From Methanolobus sp. UBA32 (lineage in GTDB: Archaea > Halobacteriota > Methanosarcinia > Methanosarcinales > Methanosarcinaceae): a stretch of 27,533 nt of DNA. Below are positions 1 to 7,174 of the stretch, in pieces. Under the pieces are notes generated by a model, which did not search any database, had not been told where the DNA came from, and worked only from the letters and a program-made list of their open reading frames with translations. The stretch spans positions 7,022 through 34,554 of the forward strand of contig DAZF01000072.1 in assembly GCA_002507205.1 (NCBI GenBank), written 5' to 3'. Position 1 is the first letter of the stretch. Each line of letters begins with the position of its first letter. The position numbers and the translations under genes were made by a program.

Positions 1-120
1 TCATTACTATTCATACTGGCAAAAAGCCAGGTTTCCTTCAGAAAGCCTTAACCCACATTATTTTTCCTGGTAAGGAGAAAAGTGTTGTTAAGCGCCAGGG
101 ATTAAAGATAATGCTAAAAG

Positions 121-177
121 CAACATCCTGCAGGATATGAATAATCTCCGTAGGGAGCACAAAAGCTGCAGGTGTTG
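121..177 (+). other. 12-bp bulged hairpin upstream of the DUF2795-like gene
   Basis: The arm at 121-133 (CAACA, one bulged T, CCTGCAG) is complementary over 12 base pairs to 166-177 (CTGCAGGTGTTG). The enclosed segment holds a small inner hairpin, CTCC (146-149) with GGAG (154-157). It lies about 40 nt before the next start codon and downstream of a weak AT-rich promoter candidate near 56-65, so it may sit in the 5' leader. It could instead be a terminator of an upstream gene: an open frame entering from the left edge runs to about position 140, and a second short hairpin (CTGGC/GCCAG, 16-30) is nearby. No U-run follows, which argues against a simple terminator. Confidence 0.45.
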
Positions 178-217
178 TCAGGAATTTAAAAGTAAGCAGA
201 AGTAAAAGGGGAATATT

Positions 218-451
218 ATGGAAACTGAAAGAAAAGGCGGATTTGTTAAAGAACTTCCTATGGAAATCCAGAAAATCTTAAAGAATACAGATTTTCCTGT
301 AAACAGGAAAGACATTATTGAGCAAGAAAGAAGGAATGGAGCAATCCCGGATATACTTCAGGGACTGGGCATGCTTCCGGACAGAAAATATTATAGTGCT
401 GAGGATGTCGCAGATGAGCTTCATAAAATCTACATGGGGGTCCCTGCCTAA
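218..451 (+). CDS. Small DUF2795-like protein
   Basis: This 77-residue soluble, charged protein resembles DUF2795: a short helix, an LP..I..IL segment, a PVNRKDIIEQ segment, and then a GxLPDRKYYSAEDV segment at about residues 51-64. These proteins are common in archaea and actinobacteria and their role is unknown; a small helical nucleic-acid or protein binder would fit but is not shown. The ATG has a good ribosome site (AGGGGA, 207-212) 6 nt upstream. It is monocistronic here, with a T-rich tract after the stop. Base composition matches the core genes of the window. Family assignment is from remembered sequence pattern only. Confidence 0.75.
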   Translation: METERKGGFVKELPMEIQKILKNTDFPVNRKDIIEQERRNGAIPDILQGLGMLPDRKYYSAEDVADELHKIYMGVPA

Positions 452-902
452 AAAACGTAATTTCTTTTTTTAATTTGTTTTCAGGAGTGGGGAAAAATAT
501 CTTTGGTTTTTCGCTTTAGGAATGAAGGTATAGTATCATTTCCTAACTAATTTTCAAAAACGGTGTTAATAACAAAAATAGTTGAAATCATATTTCCGTT
601 GTTTACAATAAATTTCAATTATTTATCTGTTTAAATTCTTATTCTTCTCCAATCGCTTTGCGCACTATATTTCCGTCCATGATGGTTACCGTTTGGTTTT
701 TGCAACATTGATGCTTTTAACCTGTAATTCTCGTTCGTAAATACCTGTTCAAATTCTATCACAAAATGGATAATATAGCATACTTGAAAAATAGTAAGAG
801 TATAGTATTTTGGTAAAATATGCAAAAAACAGCAAATATATCTATGACAATGTTATGATACTTTTACAGCTTGGTTAATTTTTGTAAAGGAGTATGGAAG
901 TA
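452..902. other. AT-rich intergenic stretch with a possible decayed ORF on the minus strand
   Basis: No intact gene is convincing here. On the minus strand a protein-like stretch reads YERELQVKSINVAK, then after a -1 shift at an A-run continues NQTVTIMDGNIVRKAIGEE to a stop at 639-641. This could be the tail of a disrupted gene. A 64-residue open frame at 631-825 (minus) covers the same DNA in another frame, has no ribosome site and low-complexity content, and I do not call it. Short AT-rich promoter-like elements are present before the gene at 903. Confidence 0.25.
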
Positions 903-2033
903 ATGGATTTCATAGATCAAATAAAAGTATTAGCTGCTAAAATTCCAAAATTATCTGAGAGCATAAAAACCGAAGAGGCCACAAAAAATGCCCTTGTCCT
1001 ACCTCTGCTAAACATACTGGGATATAATGTTTTTGATCCTACTGAAGTTGTTCCTGAATTTACAACTGATTATGGTACGAAAAAGGGTGAGAAAGTTGAC
1101 TACGCTGTTATGCAGGATGGTAAGCCAATAATACTAATCGAGTGTAAAAATATTGATGCGGACTTGGATAAAGAACATGCTTCTCAACTGTTTAGGTACT
1201 TTAGTGTAAGCGACGCAAAAATTGGGATTCTAACAAATGGGATTGTATATCGCTTTTATACAGATATTGATGCTCCAAATAAAATGGATGATAAAGCGTT
1301 TTTGGAGATTAACTTACTAGATATCAAAGAGCCTTTGATAAATGAATTAAAGCGATTCAAGAAGGAGTCCTTTAATATTAATGATTTGGCGAATGTAGCC
1401 TGTGAATTAAAATATACAAAAGAAATAAAAGTCATTCTTGCTAGCGAAATTAATTCTCCTTCTGAGGAATTTGTCAAATATTTTGCTAAAAAAGTAACTA
1501 ATGCTCCTTTTACTCAAAGTGTTCGTGAAAGATTTACAGTCCTCACAAAAAATGCTCTCAACCAATTCATCAATGACAGGATAAATGATAGGCTAAAATT
1601 TGCTATGTCTGAAGATTCACTTTCTTCCAATCCAACAGAATATGTACAATCATCAAATTTGAATGAAGGAAATGAATCACCTTCATCTGACACTATAAAT
1701 AATAATCCTGAAGGCATTGTAACCACTGGAGAAGAACTGGAGGGTTACTATATTATAAAGGCAATCCTTCGTGAAAGCCTAGATCTAAAAAGAATTGCTA
1801 TCAGAGACAAGAAGTCTTACTGTGGTGTATTGTTAGATGACAATAATAGAAAGCCAATTTGCCGTATGTATTTCAATACTAAACAAAAATATCTAGGCTT
1901 ATTTACTGGGGATAAAGACGAAGAAAAAGTTCCCATACAGGATTTAAATTGTATATATAATTACGCGGATAAACTGAAAAGTACAATTAATAGTTATGAT
2001 AACGGGAAACAAGACGTTGAAGGTACAAATTAA
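903..2033 (+). CDS. Solitary PD-(D/E)XK protein, type I restriction HsdR N-terminal-like
   Basis: The N-terminal half (residues 1-170) matches the nuclease domain of type I restriction R subunits (HSDR_N type). It has EEATKNALVLP near residue 24, the DPTEVVPEF segment at 45-53, the catalytic Asp in VDYAV (D66) and the ExK signature IECKN (E80, K82). No helicase motor domain follows. Instead a Ser/Asn-rich linker (about 230-280) leads to a C-terminal domain of about 90 residues beginning EELEGYYIIKAILRE. Homologues with this two-part layout occur widely in bacteria and archaea, usually annotated as type I restriction endonuclease. No HsdM or HsdS is adjacent, so a classical restriction system is unlikely. 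I chose ATG 903 because AAGGAG (887-892) is 10 nt upstream; the ATG at 894 is only 1 nt from that site. The gene is clearly more AT-rich than the core genes, suggesting transfer. Confidence 0.8.
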   Translation: MDFIDQIKVLAAKIPKLSESIKTEEATKNALVLPLLNILGYNVFDPTEVVPEFTTDYGTKKGEKVDYAVMQDGKPIILIECKNIDADLDKEHASQLFRYFSVSDAKIGILTNGIVYRFYTDIDAPNKMDDKAFLEINLLDIKEPLINELKRFKKESFNINDLANVACELKYTKEIKVILASEINSPSEEFVKYFAKKVTNAPFTQSVRERFTVLTKNALNQFINDRINDRLKFAMSEDSLSSNPTEYVQSSNLNEGNESPSSDTINNNPEGIVTTGEELEGYYIIKAILRESLDLKRIAIRDKKSYCGVLLDDNNRKPICRMYFNTKQKYLGLFTGDKDEEKVPIQDLNCIYNYADKLKSTINSYDNGKQDVEGTN

Positions 2034-2034
2034 A

Positions 2035-2062
2035 TTCCTAAAAAACCTCCATTTTTTAGGAG
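2035..2062. terminator. Bidirectional hairpin terminator
   Basis: CCTAAAAAA (2037-2045) pairs perfectly with TTTTTTAGG (2052-2060) across a 6-nt loop, with one more A-T pair outside. It sits between convergent genes, and the A/T tracts give U-runs on both strands. Confidence 0.7.
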
Positions 2063-2084
2063 TCATGGAATAAAGAAAAGAGGT

Positions 2085-2438
2085 TTATTCTTTTTCAACC
2101 CTGCAAATCCTTTTTCCTCCAAATGCATGAATTGTCCTCGTCCCTGCAGCACATTTTCCCCATTGCTCTATCCCCTTCGGGATAAATAATTCGTCCCCCG
2201 GATTGAGGACAAACTCCTCATCATTCAAAAACACTGTATATTGCCCGCTAATGCAGATCATCCACTCGTCAAATTCATGAGTATGCTTTTTAGAGACCCT
2301 GTCAGAATAACAGGTCCAGAAAGCCATCTGGCTGCCGTCCGCGCCTTCGTAAAAATAGCCGTTAATATCTTCGGTGTTTTGCTCTTTACTGCTGATGTGA
2401 TTGCTTTTGCTTTTCATAAAGTCCGGAAAATCTTTCAC
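2085..2438 (-). CDS. Cupin-fold small protein
   Basis: A 117-residue single-domain cupin. Motif 1 is visible as KKHTHEFDEWMICISG (about residues 50-65), giving the two His and one Glu metal ligands. Motif 2 is PGDELFIPKGIEQW, where the expected final His is replaced by Gln-Trp, so the metal site may be incomplete. Cupins of this size are often sugar isomerase-like, redox or ligand-sensing proteins, and no specific substrate can be read here. The start is GTG at 2438 with GAGAGG about 10 nt upstream; an in-frame ATG at 2417 is the alternative. It is convergent with the preceding gene and shares its hairpin terminator. Confidence 0.75.
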   Translation of the reverse strand: MKDFPDFMKSKSNHISSKEQNTEDINGYFYEGADGSQMAFWTCYSDRVSKKHTHEFDEWMICISGQYTVFLNDEEFVLNPGDELFIPKGIEQWGKCAAGTRTIHAFGGKRICRVEKE

Positions 2439-2540
2439 GCCTGAAAACCTCTCAGCAATATTAACAAAAACAATTCAGCATCATTAAGCGTTTCAGTATA
2501 TTTATTACTTTAGCAGACATCAAACTATTGAGGTGAAGAA

Positions 2541-2681
2541 ATGCCAGCAAGAAAAGTAAAGAATGATAATAAAGAAAAAGAACTAATGGAAAAACTGGAA
2601 TCAATAGAAGAACTAAGAGAAGATACGGCAGAACAGATAAATATAGAAAAGGAACCCGATGAAAGCAAAAGGCCTAAATAA
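2541..2681 (+). CDS. Short charged hypothetical protein (46 aa)
   Basis: This short ORF reads MPARKVKNDNKEKELMEKLE at its N-terminus, continues with a helix rich in Glu and ends in ESKRPK. About half of the residues are charged. It has a strong ribosome site (GAGGTG, 2530-2535) 5 nt before the ATG and a TATA-like element (AGTATATTTATTA) near 2495-2508, about 35-45 nt upstream. That is the usual spacing for a short leader. It is divergent from the cupin gene. No family is recognised; a small coiled or disordered accessory protein is possible. The call rests on start signals and composition. Confidence 0.5.
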   Translation: MPARKVKNDNKEKELMEKLESIEELREDTAEQINIEKEPDESKRPK

Positions 2682-2840
2682 ACAGCATGTTACGAATTGA
2701 AGTTTAAAAAACATGCGAATTTTATTTAACCATCAAGCAAATTTTTATTCATGAATCATTAATTTTTTAAGAACATTTTGTATAAATTCGCGCTTAGAAC
2801 TTACAAGCCGTAATATCAGTCCTGAACTGCTCAGCTAATC
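2682..2840. other. AT-rich intergenic region, nothing recognised
   Basis: The stretch between the 46-aa ORF and the decayed ORF on the opposite strand has AT-rich tracts (TTTTTATTCATGAATCATTA near 2742-2761) but no clear ORF, tRNA or strong hairpin. Confidence 0.4.
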
Positions 2841-2953
2841 TCATTTGAGTTCAATTATCAGGTCACCAGCACAGTCAACAAGCATAGTTTTTATTTTCAA
2901 AAATTCGGTTTTCCGCTCAGGATCGTATGGTACAATCCTTTAATGCTTTTCAT
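2841..2953 (-). pseudogene. Short frameshifted ORF remnant
   Basis: On the minus strand an ATG at 2953 is preceded by GGATGTAAAA, the ribosome-site pattern used by several genes in this window. Translation starts MKSIK and then stops after about 18 codons. A -1 shift at the AAA codon opens a protein-like frame, RIVPYDPERKTEFLKIKTML followed by VDCAGDLIIELK, ending at TGA 2841-2843. The joined product would be about 37 residues. It looks like a small gene broken by one base (or a sequencing indel). No family is recognised. It lies just downstream of the PhzF gene on the same strand. Confidence 0.35.
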
Positions 2954-2995
2954 TTTTACATCCATGTTTATTGATCCCGTGTACCTGTTGATTGC

Positions 2996-3781
2996 TTAAA
3001 TTAATAGTTCTCCTTCCAGCACCGTAAACGCTTTCCCTGATATTAGAACCCGTTCCCCGATAACTTTTACTTTCAGGACGCCACCGCGTTCCGAAGCCTG
3101 ATATGCCATGAACTCGTTCTTGTTCAGCTTCTTTTGCCAGTACGGTCCCAGGCAACAGTGAGCCGACCCTGTAACCGGATCTTCCCATACTCCTACTTCC
3201 GGAGCGAAAAACCTGGATACAAAATCATGTTCTCCGGATCTGGCTCTGGCTGTAACGATTATTCCCCTTGCCGGCACTTTGGAGAGTTTCACAAAGTCTG
3301 GCTTCATTGTCCTTACTATTTCTTCCGACTCTACTTCTACCAGATAATCAAATATATTCTTCCCGACATAGACCGCTTCAACTCCGAGTGATTCAAGTAA
3401 TTCTGCCGGCGGTTTTGTTTTTTCTTCAGGCAGCGCCGGAAAATTTAGTTCGATCCAGCCCTTGTTCATTTTCGCTGTCAATAAACCGCTTTTTGTGCTG
3501 AATTTTGCTTCCTGATCTTCCTTTAAATATCCTTTTTCCCATAGAATATGCGCACTCGCCAGCGTTGCATGCCCACAGAGGTCGACTTCAGAATCAGGTG
3601 TAAACCACTTCAGATTATATCCGTCTTTATTTTTAACAAGAAATGCGGTTTCAGACAGATTCATCTCACGGGCTATGTTCTGCATTAATTTCTCATCCAG
3701 CTTTTCGCTCAGTACACATACACCCGCCGGATTTCCCGAAAATGGTTTTTCTGTAAATGCGTCTACCTGATAGATTTTCAT
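2996..3781 (-). CDS. PhzF family isomerase/epimerase
   Basis: A 261-residue member of the PhzF (phenazine biosynthesis-like) fold, two similar halves with the active site between them. Family marks are the N-terminal YQVDAFTEKPFSGNPAGVC (residues 4-22), the catalytic Glu in NLSETAFLV (E44), DLCGHATLASAH near residue 68, and in the second half EDPVTGSAHCCLGPYW. The family carries out proton-transfer isomerisations. Only in phenazine producers is the substrate known, and no phenazine genes are nearby, so the substrate is unknown. The length is within the normal family range. The ATG has AAAGGAG 8-9 nt upstream. The gene stands alone, with degenerate sequence on both sides. Confidence 0.9.
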   Translation of the reverse strand: MKIYQVDAFTEKPFSGNPAGVCVLSEKLDEKLMQNIAREMNLSETAFLVKNKDGYNLKWFTPDSEVDLCGHATLASAHILWEKGYLKEDQEAKFSTKSGLLTAKMNKGWIELNFPALPEEKTKPPAELLESLGVEAVYVGKNIFDYLVEVESEEIVRTMKPDFVKLSKVPARGIIVTARARSGEHDFVSRFFAPEVGVWEDPVTGSAHCCLGPYWQKKLNKNEFMAYQASERGGVLKVKVIGERVLISGKAFTVLEGELLI

Positions 3782-3893
3782 TATTAATGCTCCTTTCTCA
3801 GGGCAATGTCGTTGTAATGATTCGATCTTAGAGGCTACGAAGTCAGATGGGGCGGCGGGGTCTTCATGAAAAATTAAGTTTACAATTTGGTGG

Positions 3894-4190
3894 CTATAAT
3901 TGAAACCATGTTAAATGGTTCCCGCCTTCAACTTCCTCATTTCTATATCCCTGCAGGCATAAGTCATTATTACACGAAAACCAGTCCTGCCAGATTCTTT
4001 TAAGCAGCTTATCTTTATATTATTTAATACTTACCAGATCAGAATTTTTCCACAGATTATACAACCAATCACATGATTTCGGAGTTAAATCCATATACTC
4101 AAACCGGTATGACACTAATTCTACGGGTTCAATTCGGGAAAACAAAAAGAGATCCTCTATCAGCCGGGGCAGAAGAGAATATATCAAAAA
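3894..4190 (-). pseudogene. Decayed ORF with an in-frame stop, downstream of the PRC gene
   Basis: Reading the minus strand in one frame gives a protein-like segment (LIEDLFLFSRIEPVELVSYR, then FEYMDLTPKSCDWLYNLWKN, ending SDLVSIK), a TAA at 4020-4022, and then a further 41 codons (starting YKDKLLKRIWQDWF, ending GGNHLTWFQL) to TAG at 3894-3896. Amino-acid content is rich in Trp, Tyr, Leu and charged residues and looks coded. There is no start codon with a ribosome site, and no family is recognised. The frame happens to be continuous with the PRC gene's frame past its stop. I read it as a remnant of a lost gene; chance cannot be excluded. The rest of the 3782-4207 gap has no intact gene. Confidence 0.3.
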
Positions 4191-4207
4191 GGGTAAAAAC
4201 AGGGTCT

Positions 4208-4236
4208 GAAAGGAAAGTAAAGAACTCTTTCCTTTC
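4208..4236 (-). terminator. Hairpin terminator of the PRC-barrel gene
   Basis: GAAAGGAAAG (4208-4217) and CTTTCCTTTC (4227-4236) form a perfect 10-bp stem with a 9-nt loop, just after the stop of the minus-strand PRC gene. T-runs follow in the direction of transcription (near 4194-4198 and 4185-4190). Confidence 0.7.
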
Positions 4237-4244
4237 TGTTTAAA

Positions 4245-4499
4245 TTATACCCTTGCTTTCATTTTATCTATGATAATATAGTCTTTGACGGCGCTTACGG
4301 AGTCGAAAGGAATCAGGATATAGTTGTCTTCTTTTTTGTATCTTGATGCATCAAAGGCGGGGTTTGGAGTGACCATAAGGTCTATGATACGCCCTCCTTT
4401 AATTTCAATTACGATATTGCTCAGCGTTCCGATCTCCGTTCCGTCGGTAGCCATCACCTGTTTGTTGAAGAGGAGGTTTCTTGCAAATACTTTAGACAT
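4245..4499 (-). CDS. PRC-barrel domain protein
   Basis: An 84-residue stand-alone PRC-barrel. It begins MSKVFARNLLFNKQVMATDG, then shows the family's IGTLSNIVIEIKGGRIIDLM strand pattern and ends with a YILIPFDSVSAVKDYIIID segment. PRC-barrels are small beta barrels found in photosynthetic reaction centre H subunits, RimM and many short archaeal proteins, where they probably mediate protein or RNA contacts. Archaeal methanogens carry several. The start has GGAGA about 10 nt upstream. It lies 146 nt downstream of the AAA+ ATPase gene on the same strand, separated by a short hairpin (AACTCTT/AAGAGTT, 4611-4631), so the two may be partly cotranscribed. Confidence 0.85.
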   Translation of the reverse strand: MSKVFARNLLFNKQVMATDGTEIGTLSNIVIEIKGGRIIDLMVTPNPAFDASRYKKEDNYILIPFDSVSAVKDYIIIDKMKARV

Positions 4500-4645
4500 T
4501 CTTATCTTGTCTCCATGCTCAGTGTTATGCGGGACTTGGGTAAAGCTGGCTTTCAGTTTAAATACCTTTACTTCCGGTATTTTATTAAATTTGAAGCTAT
4601 ATACTTTATAAACTCTTCCTTTTTAAGAGTTACTCATTTAAATCC

Positions 4646-6004
4646 TTACCTGTACCCCACTAACCCTGCTGTTTCTACCGGTCTCTGGCCTCCTTTAAAC
4701 TGTTCTTCAATCTTCTCGTAGAACTGAGCAATATTCTCGGTAATTGTGGGTTTTACTTTCTTCAGGGCTTCTCTGAAATGCCTCATCTCGATCGCTTCGG
4801 TATCGAAGTTTTCTCTAAGAGCAAACATTACAGCCTCTCTGCATACCGCTTCTATATCCGCACCCACATATCCTTCCGTTATGCTGGCGAGGTTTTCAAG
4901 GTCCACGTCATCTGCAAGAGGTGTATTTTGCGTGTGAATCTTAAAGATCCTCAGCCTGCCTTTGCGGTCAGGTGCCCCGACATATACCAGCCTGTCAAAG
5001 CGGCCTGGGCGCAGGATTGCAGGGTCAAGCAGATTAGGACGGTTAGTTGCGGCAATAATGACCACGTCTTTGAGAGTCTCAAGTCCGTCCATCTCTGTCA
5101 GCAGCTGATTGAGCACCCTTTCCGAAGTCCGGCTGTCGGTAGATTCCATACCCTGCATGGCGGCAATGGAGTCGATTTCGTCAAAGAAGACAACACAGGG
5201 AGAGACCTGCCTTGCTTTCTTAAAGGTTTCACGAATTGCTTTTTCCGATTCTCCAAGCCATTTCGAGAACATCTCCGGTCCTTTGACGCTTATGAAATTG
5301 GCATTTGACTCTCTGGCAACAGCCTGGGCTATCAGGGTCTTTCCTGTTCCGGGAGGTCCGACCATGAGTATCTTACCAACGTCATAAAGGCCAATGTGTT
5401 TAAGGTAATCCCTGTACTTTATTGCCTTGACTATTTTCTTTGTTTCCTCTTCCTGTTCATGAGTGAGAACAAAGTCTTTCATGGTCTGGCGTATATCTTC
5501 CGGTGCGCTGATCTGTGCCAGCTTTAGCATCTCAGGACCGCCATCTTCTTTTTCAATCTCTGCTATCAGGGATTCTATCCACTCCCTGTCAACTTCTTTT
5601 GGCCTGACCTTTGTTTTTGCAGTGCTGTAGTCTGCACCTTCGGTCTTCTTTTTCTCATAAAAGAATGCCAGAACGGGATTGTGTGATATTCTGTCCCTGT
5701 TTTCATCTTTCTTCTGGAACCATTCTGCTCCGACTTCAAGAGCGGTGATCTTTGCAGAAAAATCCATATCATCAACGGTGACAAAAGGAAGTGATATTGA
5801 TCTTTTATTTATGTTCTCAACATCGAATATCTTTTCTATATCAGTAACTGTAACCCTTATAGGCTTTGGAACTGTTTTGTGATCCCTGCTCCAGTAATAT
5901 TTACGTATATCCTTGGGCAGATCACTCACATCCATCTCGGGATATTTGTTATATATTTGTGCTGTAAGTAGCAGTTCCACAATATCGAGGGTTCTATCGG
6001 ACAT
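4646..6004 (-). CDS. Single-ring AAA+ ATPase (Cdc48/AMA/PAN-like unfoldase)
   Basis: This 452-residue protein has a novel-looking N-terminal region (1-200) and one classic AAA module. That module has Walker A GPPGTGKT (216-223), pore loop KWLGESE (248-254), Walker B VVFFDEID (271-278), sensor 1 ATN (319-321), arginine fingers in LRPGRFDR (331-338) and the GAD sensor-2 region (381-383). The AAA domain is closest in style to Cdc48, PAN and the archaeal AMA group of hexameric unfoldases. The N-domain is not the Cdc48 double-psi barrel or the PAN coiled coil. The protein ends VGYR, with a penultimate Tyr as in the proteasome-docking HbYX motif, though the preceding residue is Gly. ATG 6004 is preferred because AGGT lies 6 nt before it; ATG 6010 directly follows that site. 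No proteasome genes are in the window. Confidence 0.85.
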   Translation of the reverse strand: MSDRTLDIVELLLTAQIYNKYPEMDVSDLPKDIRKYYWSRDHKTVPKPIRVTVTDIEKIFDVENINKRSISLPFVTVDDMDFSAKITALEVGAEWFQKKDENRDRISHNPVLAFFYEKKKTEGADYSTAKTKVRPKEVDREWIESLIAEIEKEDGGPEMLKLAQISAPEDIRQTMKDFVLTHEQEEETKKIVKAIKYRDYLKHIGLYDVGKILMVGPPGTGKTLIAQAVARESNANFISVKGPEMFSKWLGESEKAIRETFKKARQVSPCVVFFDEIDSIAAMQGMESTDSRTSERVLNQLLTEMDGLETLKDVVIIAATNRPNLLDPAILRPGRFDRLVYVGAPDRKGRLRIFKIHTQNTPLADDVDLENLASITEGYVGADIEAVCREAVMFALRENFDTEAIEMRHFREALKKVKPTITENIAQFYEKIEEQFKGGQRPVETAGLVGYR

Positions 6005-6086
6005 ATTCATACCTGATCAAATAATTTATTAATTAGAAGTTAGCCATTCAGACGTTACATATTATACATCTTTTTAGATATATTTT

Positions 6087-6100
6087 GTGTATAGTTACAC
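6087..6100. promoter_or_regulatory. Inverted repeat in the AAA ATPase promoter region
   Basis: GTGTA-TAGT-TACAC is a perfect 5-4-5 inverted repeat about 85 nt upstream of the minus-strand ATPase start, within an AT-rich stretch that also holds TATA-like elements (6104-6117). It could be an operator; no regulator is identified. Confidence 0.3.
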
Positions 6101-6169
6101 TAAATATATTCATATGTCTTTATAAAAACAACTGCAGATTTTATTTTGATATTTAACTATCACGCCCGC

Positions 6170-6673
6170 TTACACAAGCCGGATAACATTTTTAGAAGGT
6201 GAGTATATCTCTCCTGCCTGTAACATTTTCCTGAGGATATCGTCGAACCTGTCTTCATCAATGTCCAGTGCAATGGCCATTTTCTTTATTTCACCATAAA
6301 GCATTTGTTTGTCATTGGACCGGAGTATGTCAAGTATCAATTCATCTGCTTTTATCTTTTTGTGGTATTTCCTGTTGTCAGCGAAAAAGGCTGTCTTTTC
6401 ACCGATATTCTGGCCAAAGACCTGATATTCGGTTCCTGAAGTACTCTCATTTTCAGGTGGAATGGTGTATGTTTCATTCTCTACTATACTGGCCTGTACC
6501 TGCGTCCTGAAGGATATCGCTTCGTTAAGTTCCTCTGATGAAAAGAAGATACGTAGCTTCCTTACTGTCAATGTTGCGTTACACCTCTGGCAGCGGGTGG
6601 TCTTTGAGCTTTCCAGCTCTATGATCTGCGCATTCTTCCTGCATTTTGTACATATAACAACGCCGTATGCCAT
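6170..6673 (-). CDS. Zinc-ribbon plus winged-helix protein (DUF5817-like)
   Basis: A 167-residue protein with an N-terminal zinc ribbon, ICTKC (C8, C11) and RCQRC (C28, C31), a central region, and a C-terminal winged-helix-like segment (DELILDILRSNDKQMLYGEI, about residues 109-128, and DRFDDILRKMLQAGEIYSPS near 142-161) resembling the C-terminal helix of archaeal MCM. It probably binds nucleic acid, possibly in replication or transcription; the exact role is unknown. I start it at MAYGVV (6673), not 14 codons earlier. A TATA box (6695-6703) lies about 26 nt upstream, so the transcript would be leaderless from this ATG. It is divergent from rimI with 74 nt between starts, an arrangement I recall as common in methanogens. 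Confidence 0.8.
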   Translation of the reverse strand: MAYGVVICTKCRKNAQIIELESSKTTRCQRCNATLTVRKLRIFFSSEELNEAISFRTQVQASIVENETYTIPPENESTSGTEYQVFGQNIGEKTAFFADNRKYHKKIKADELILDILRSNDKQMLYGEIKKMAIALDIDEDRFDDILRKMLQAGEIYSPSKNVIRLV

Positions 6674-6694
6674 CGGCAACTTTTTAGTATGTAT

Positions 6695-6703
6695 CCTATA
6701 AAT
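6695..6703 (-). promoter_or_regulatory. TATA box for the zinc-ribbon gene
   Basis: On the minus strand the sequence CTATTTATAGG lies centred about 26 nt before the ATG at 6673, the normal archaeal TATA-to-start-site distance. This predicts a leaderless mRNA and fixes the start codon. Confidence 0.6.
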
Positions 6704-6747
6704 AGTAAGCCTCACAGAGAGGAGAGCCTAAAAATAACTTCAATGAT

Positions 6748-7173
6748 ATGATGATAAGAAGAGCATTGATCTCAGACATACCTGAAATTGTAGAGATAGA
6801 GAACTGTTCATTTAAAGTACCCTGGCCTGATTTTCTTTTCAAGGCACACCTTAGTAATCCAGGATTCCTTGTTTACGAAGAGGAAAAGGTACTTGGTTAT
6901 GCAATAGTCGGTGCATCGGATGATAAGAGAAAAGCCCACCTCCAAAGCATTGCTGTTCACAGGGACTACCGACGGCAGGGAATTGCAAGAAAACTGCTTG
7001 AATGGTGTATTGACCTTGTAAAGCTTTATGGTTTTAACAAAATGATGCTTGAAGTGAGGGAAAATAACGTTTCAGCCCAGCTTTTCTACTCAAAGAACGG
7101 TTTTCTGGTAGAGGGGAAAATAGATGGTTATTATCTTGATGATAATGCCATTGTGATGTGCAGGGAGATATGA
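6748..7173 (+). CDS. rimI: Ribosomal protein alanine N-acetyltransferase (GNAT)
   Basis: A 141-residue GNAT enzyme that acetylates protein N-termini with acetyl-CoA. It has the RimI-type opening IRRALISDIPEIVEIENCSF followed by PWPDFLF, the acetyl-CoA pyrophosphate loop RRQGIAR (about residues 74-80), LEVRENNVSAQLFYSKNGF (the NVSAxxxYxxxGF motif) and a C-terminal GYYLDDNAIVM that gives the substrate-side Tyr and the RimI signature. In archaea these enzymes correspond to the Ard1/Naa10 type. The length is typical. The start could be the first or second of two adjacent ATGs. It is convergent with the prenyltransferase-like gene, whose stop lies 1 nt away. Confidence 0.88.
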   Translation: MMIRRALISDIPEIVEIENCSFKVPWPDFLFKAHLSNPGFLVYEEEKVLGYAIVGASDDKRKAHLQSIAVHRDYRRQGIARKLLEWCIDLVKLYGFNKMMLEVRENNVSAQLFYSKNGFLVEGKIDGYYLDDNAIVMCREI

Positions 7174-7174
7174 G

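Noticed and set aside
16..30. CTGGC-AAAAA-GCCAG hairpin at the left edge as a terminator
   Set aside because: No T-run follows; the neighbouring open frame at 3-140 may be the end of an upstream gene, which cannot be judged from this window.
631..825. 64-residue minus-strand open frame upstream of the HsdR-N-like gene
   Set aside because: No ribosome site, AT-rich composition, and a different frame of the same DNA looks more like a decayed coding remnant.
3904..3920. AACCAT/ATGGTT hairpin in the phzF upstream gap
   Set aside because: Six base pairs in AT-rich DNA, with no promoter or gene context; likely chance, and it lies in the decayed ORF.
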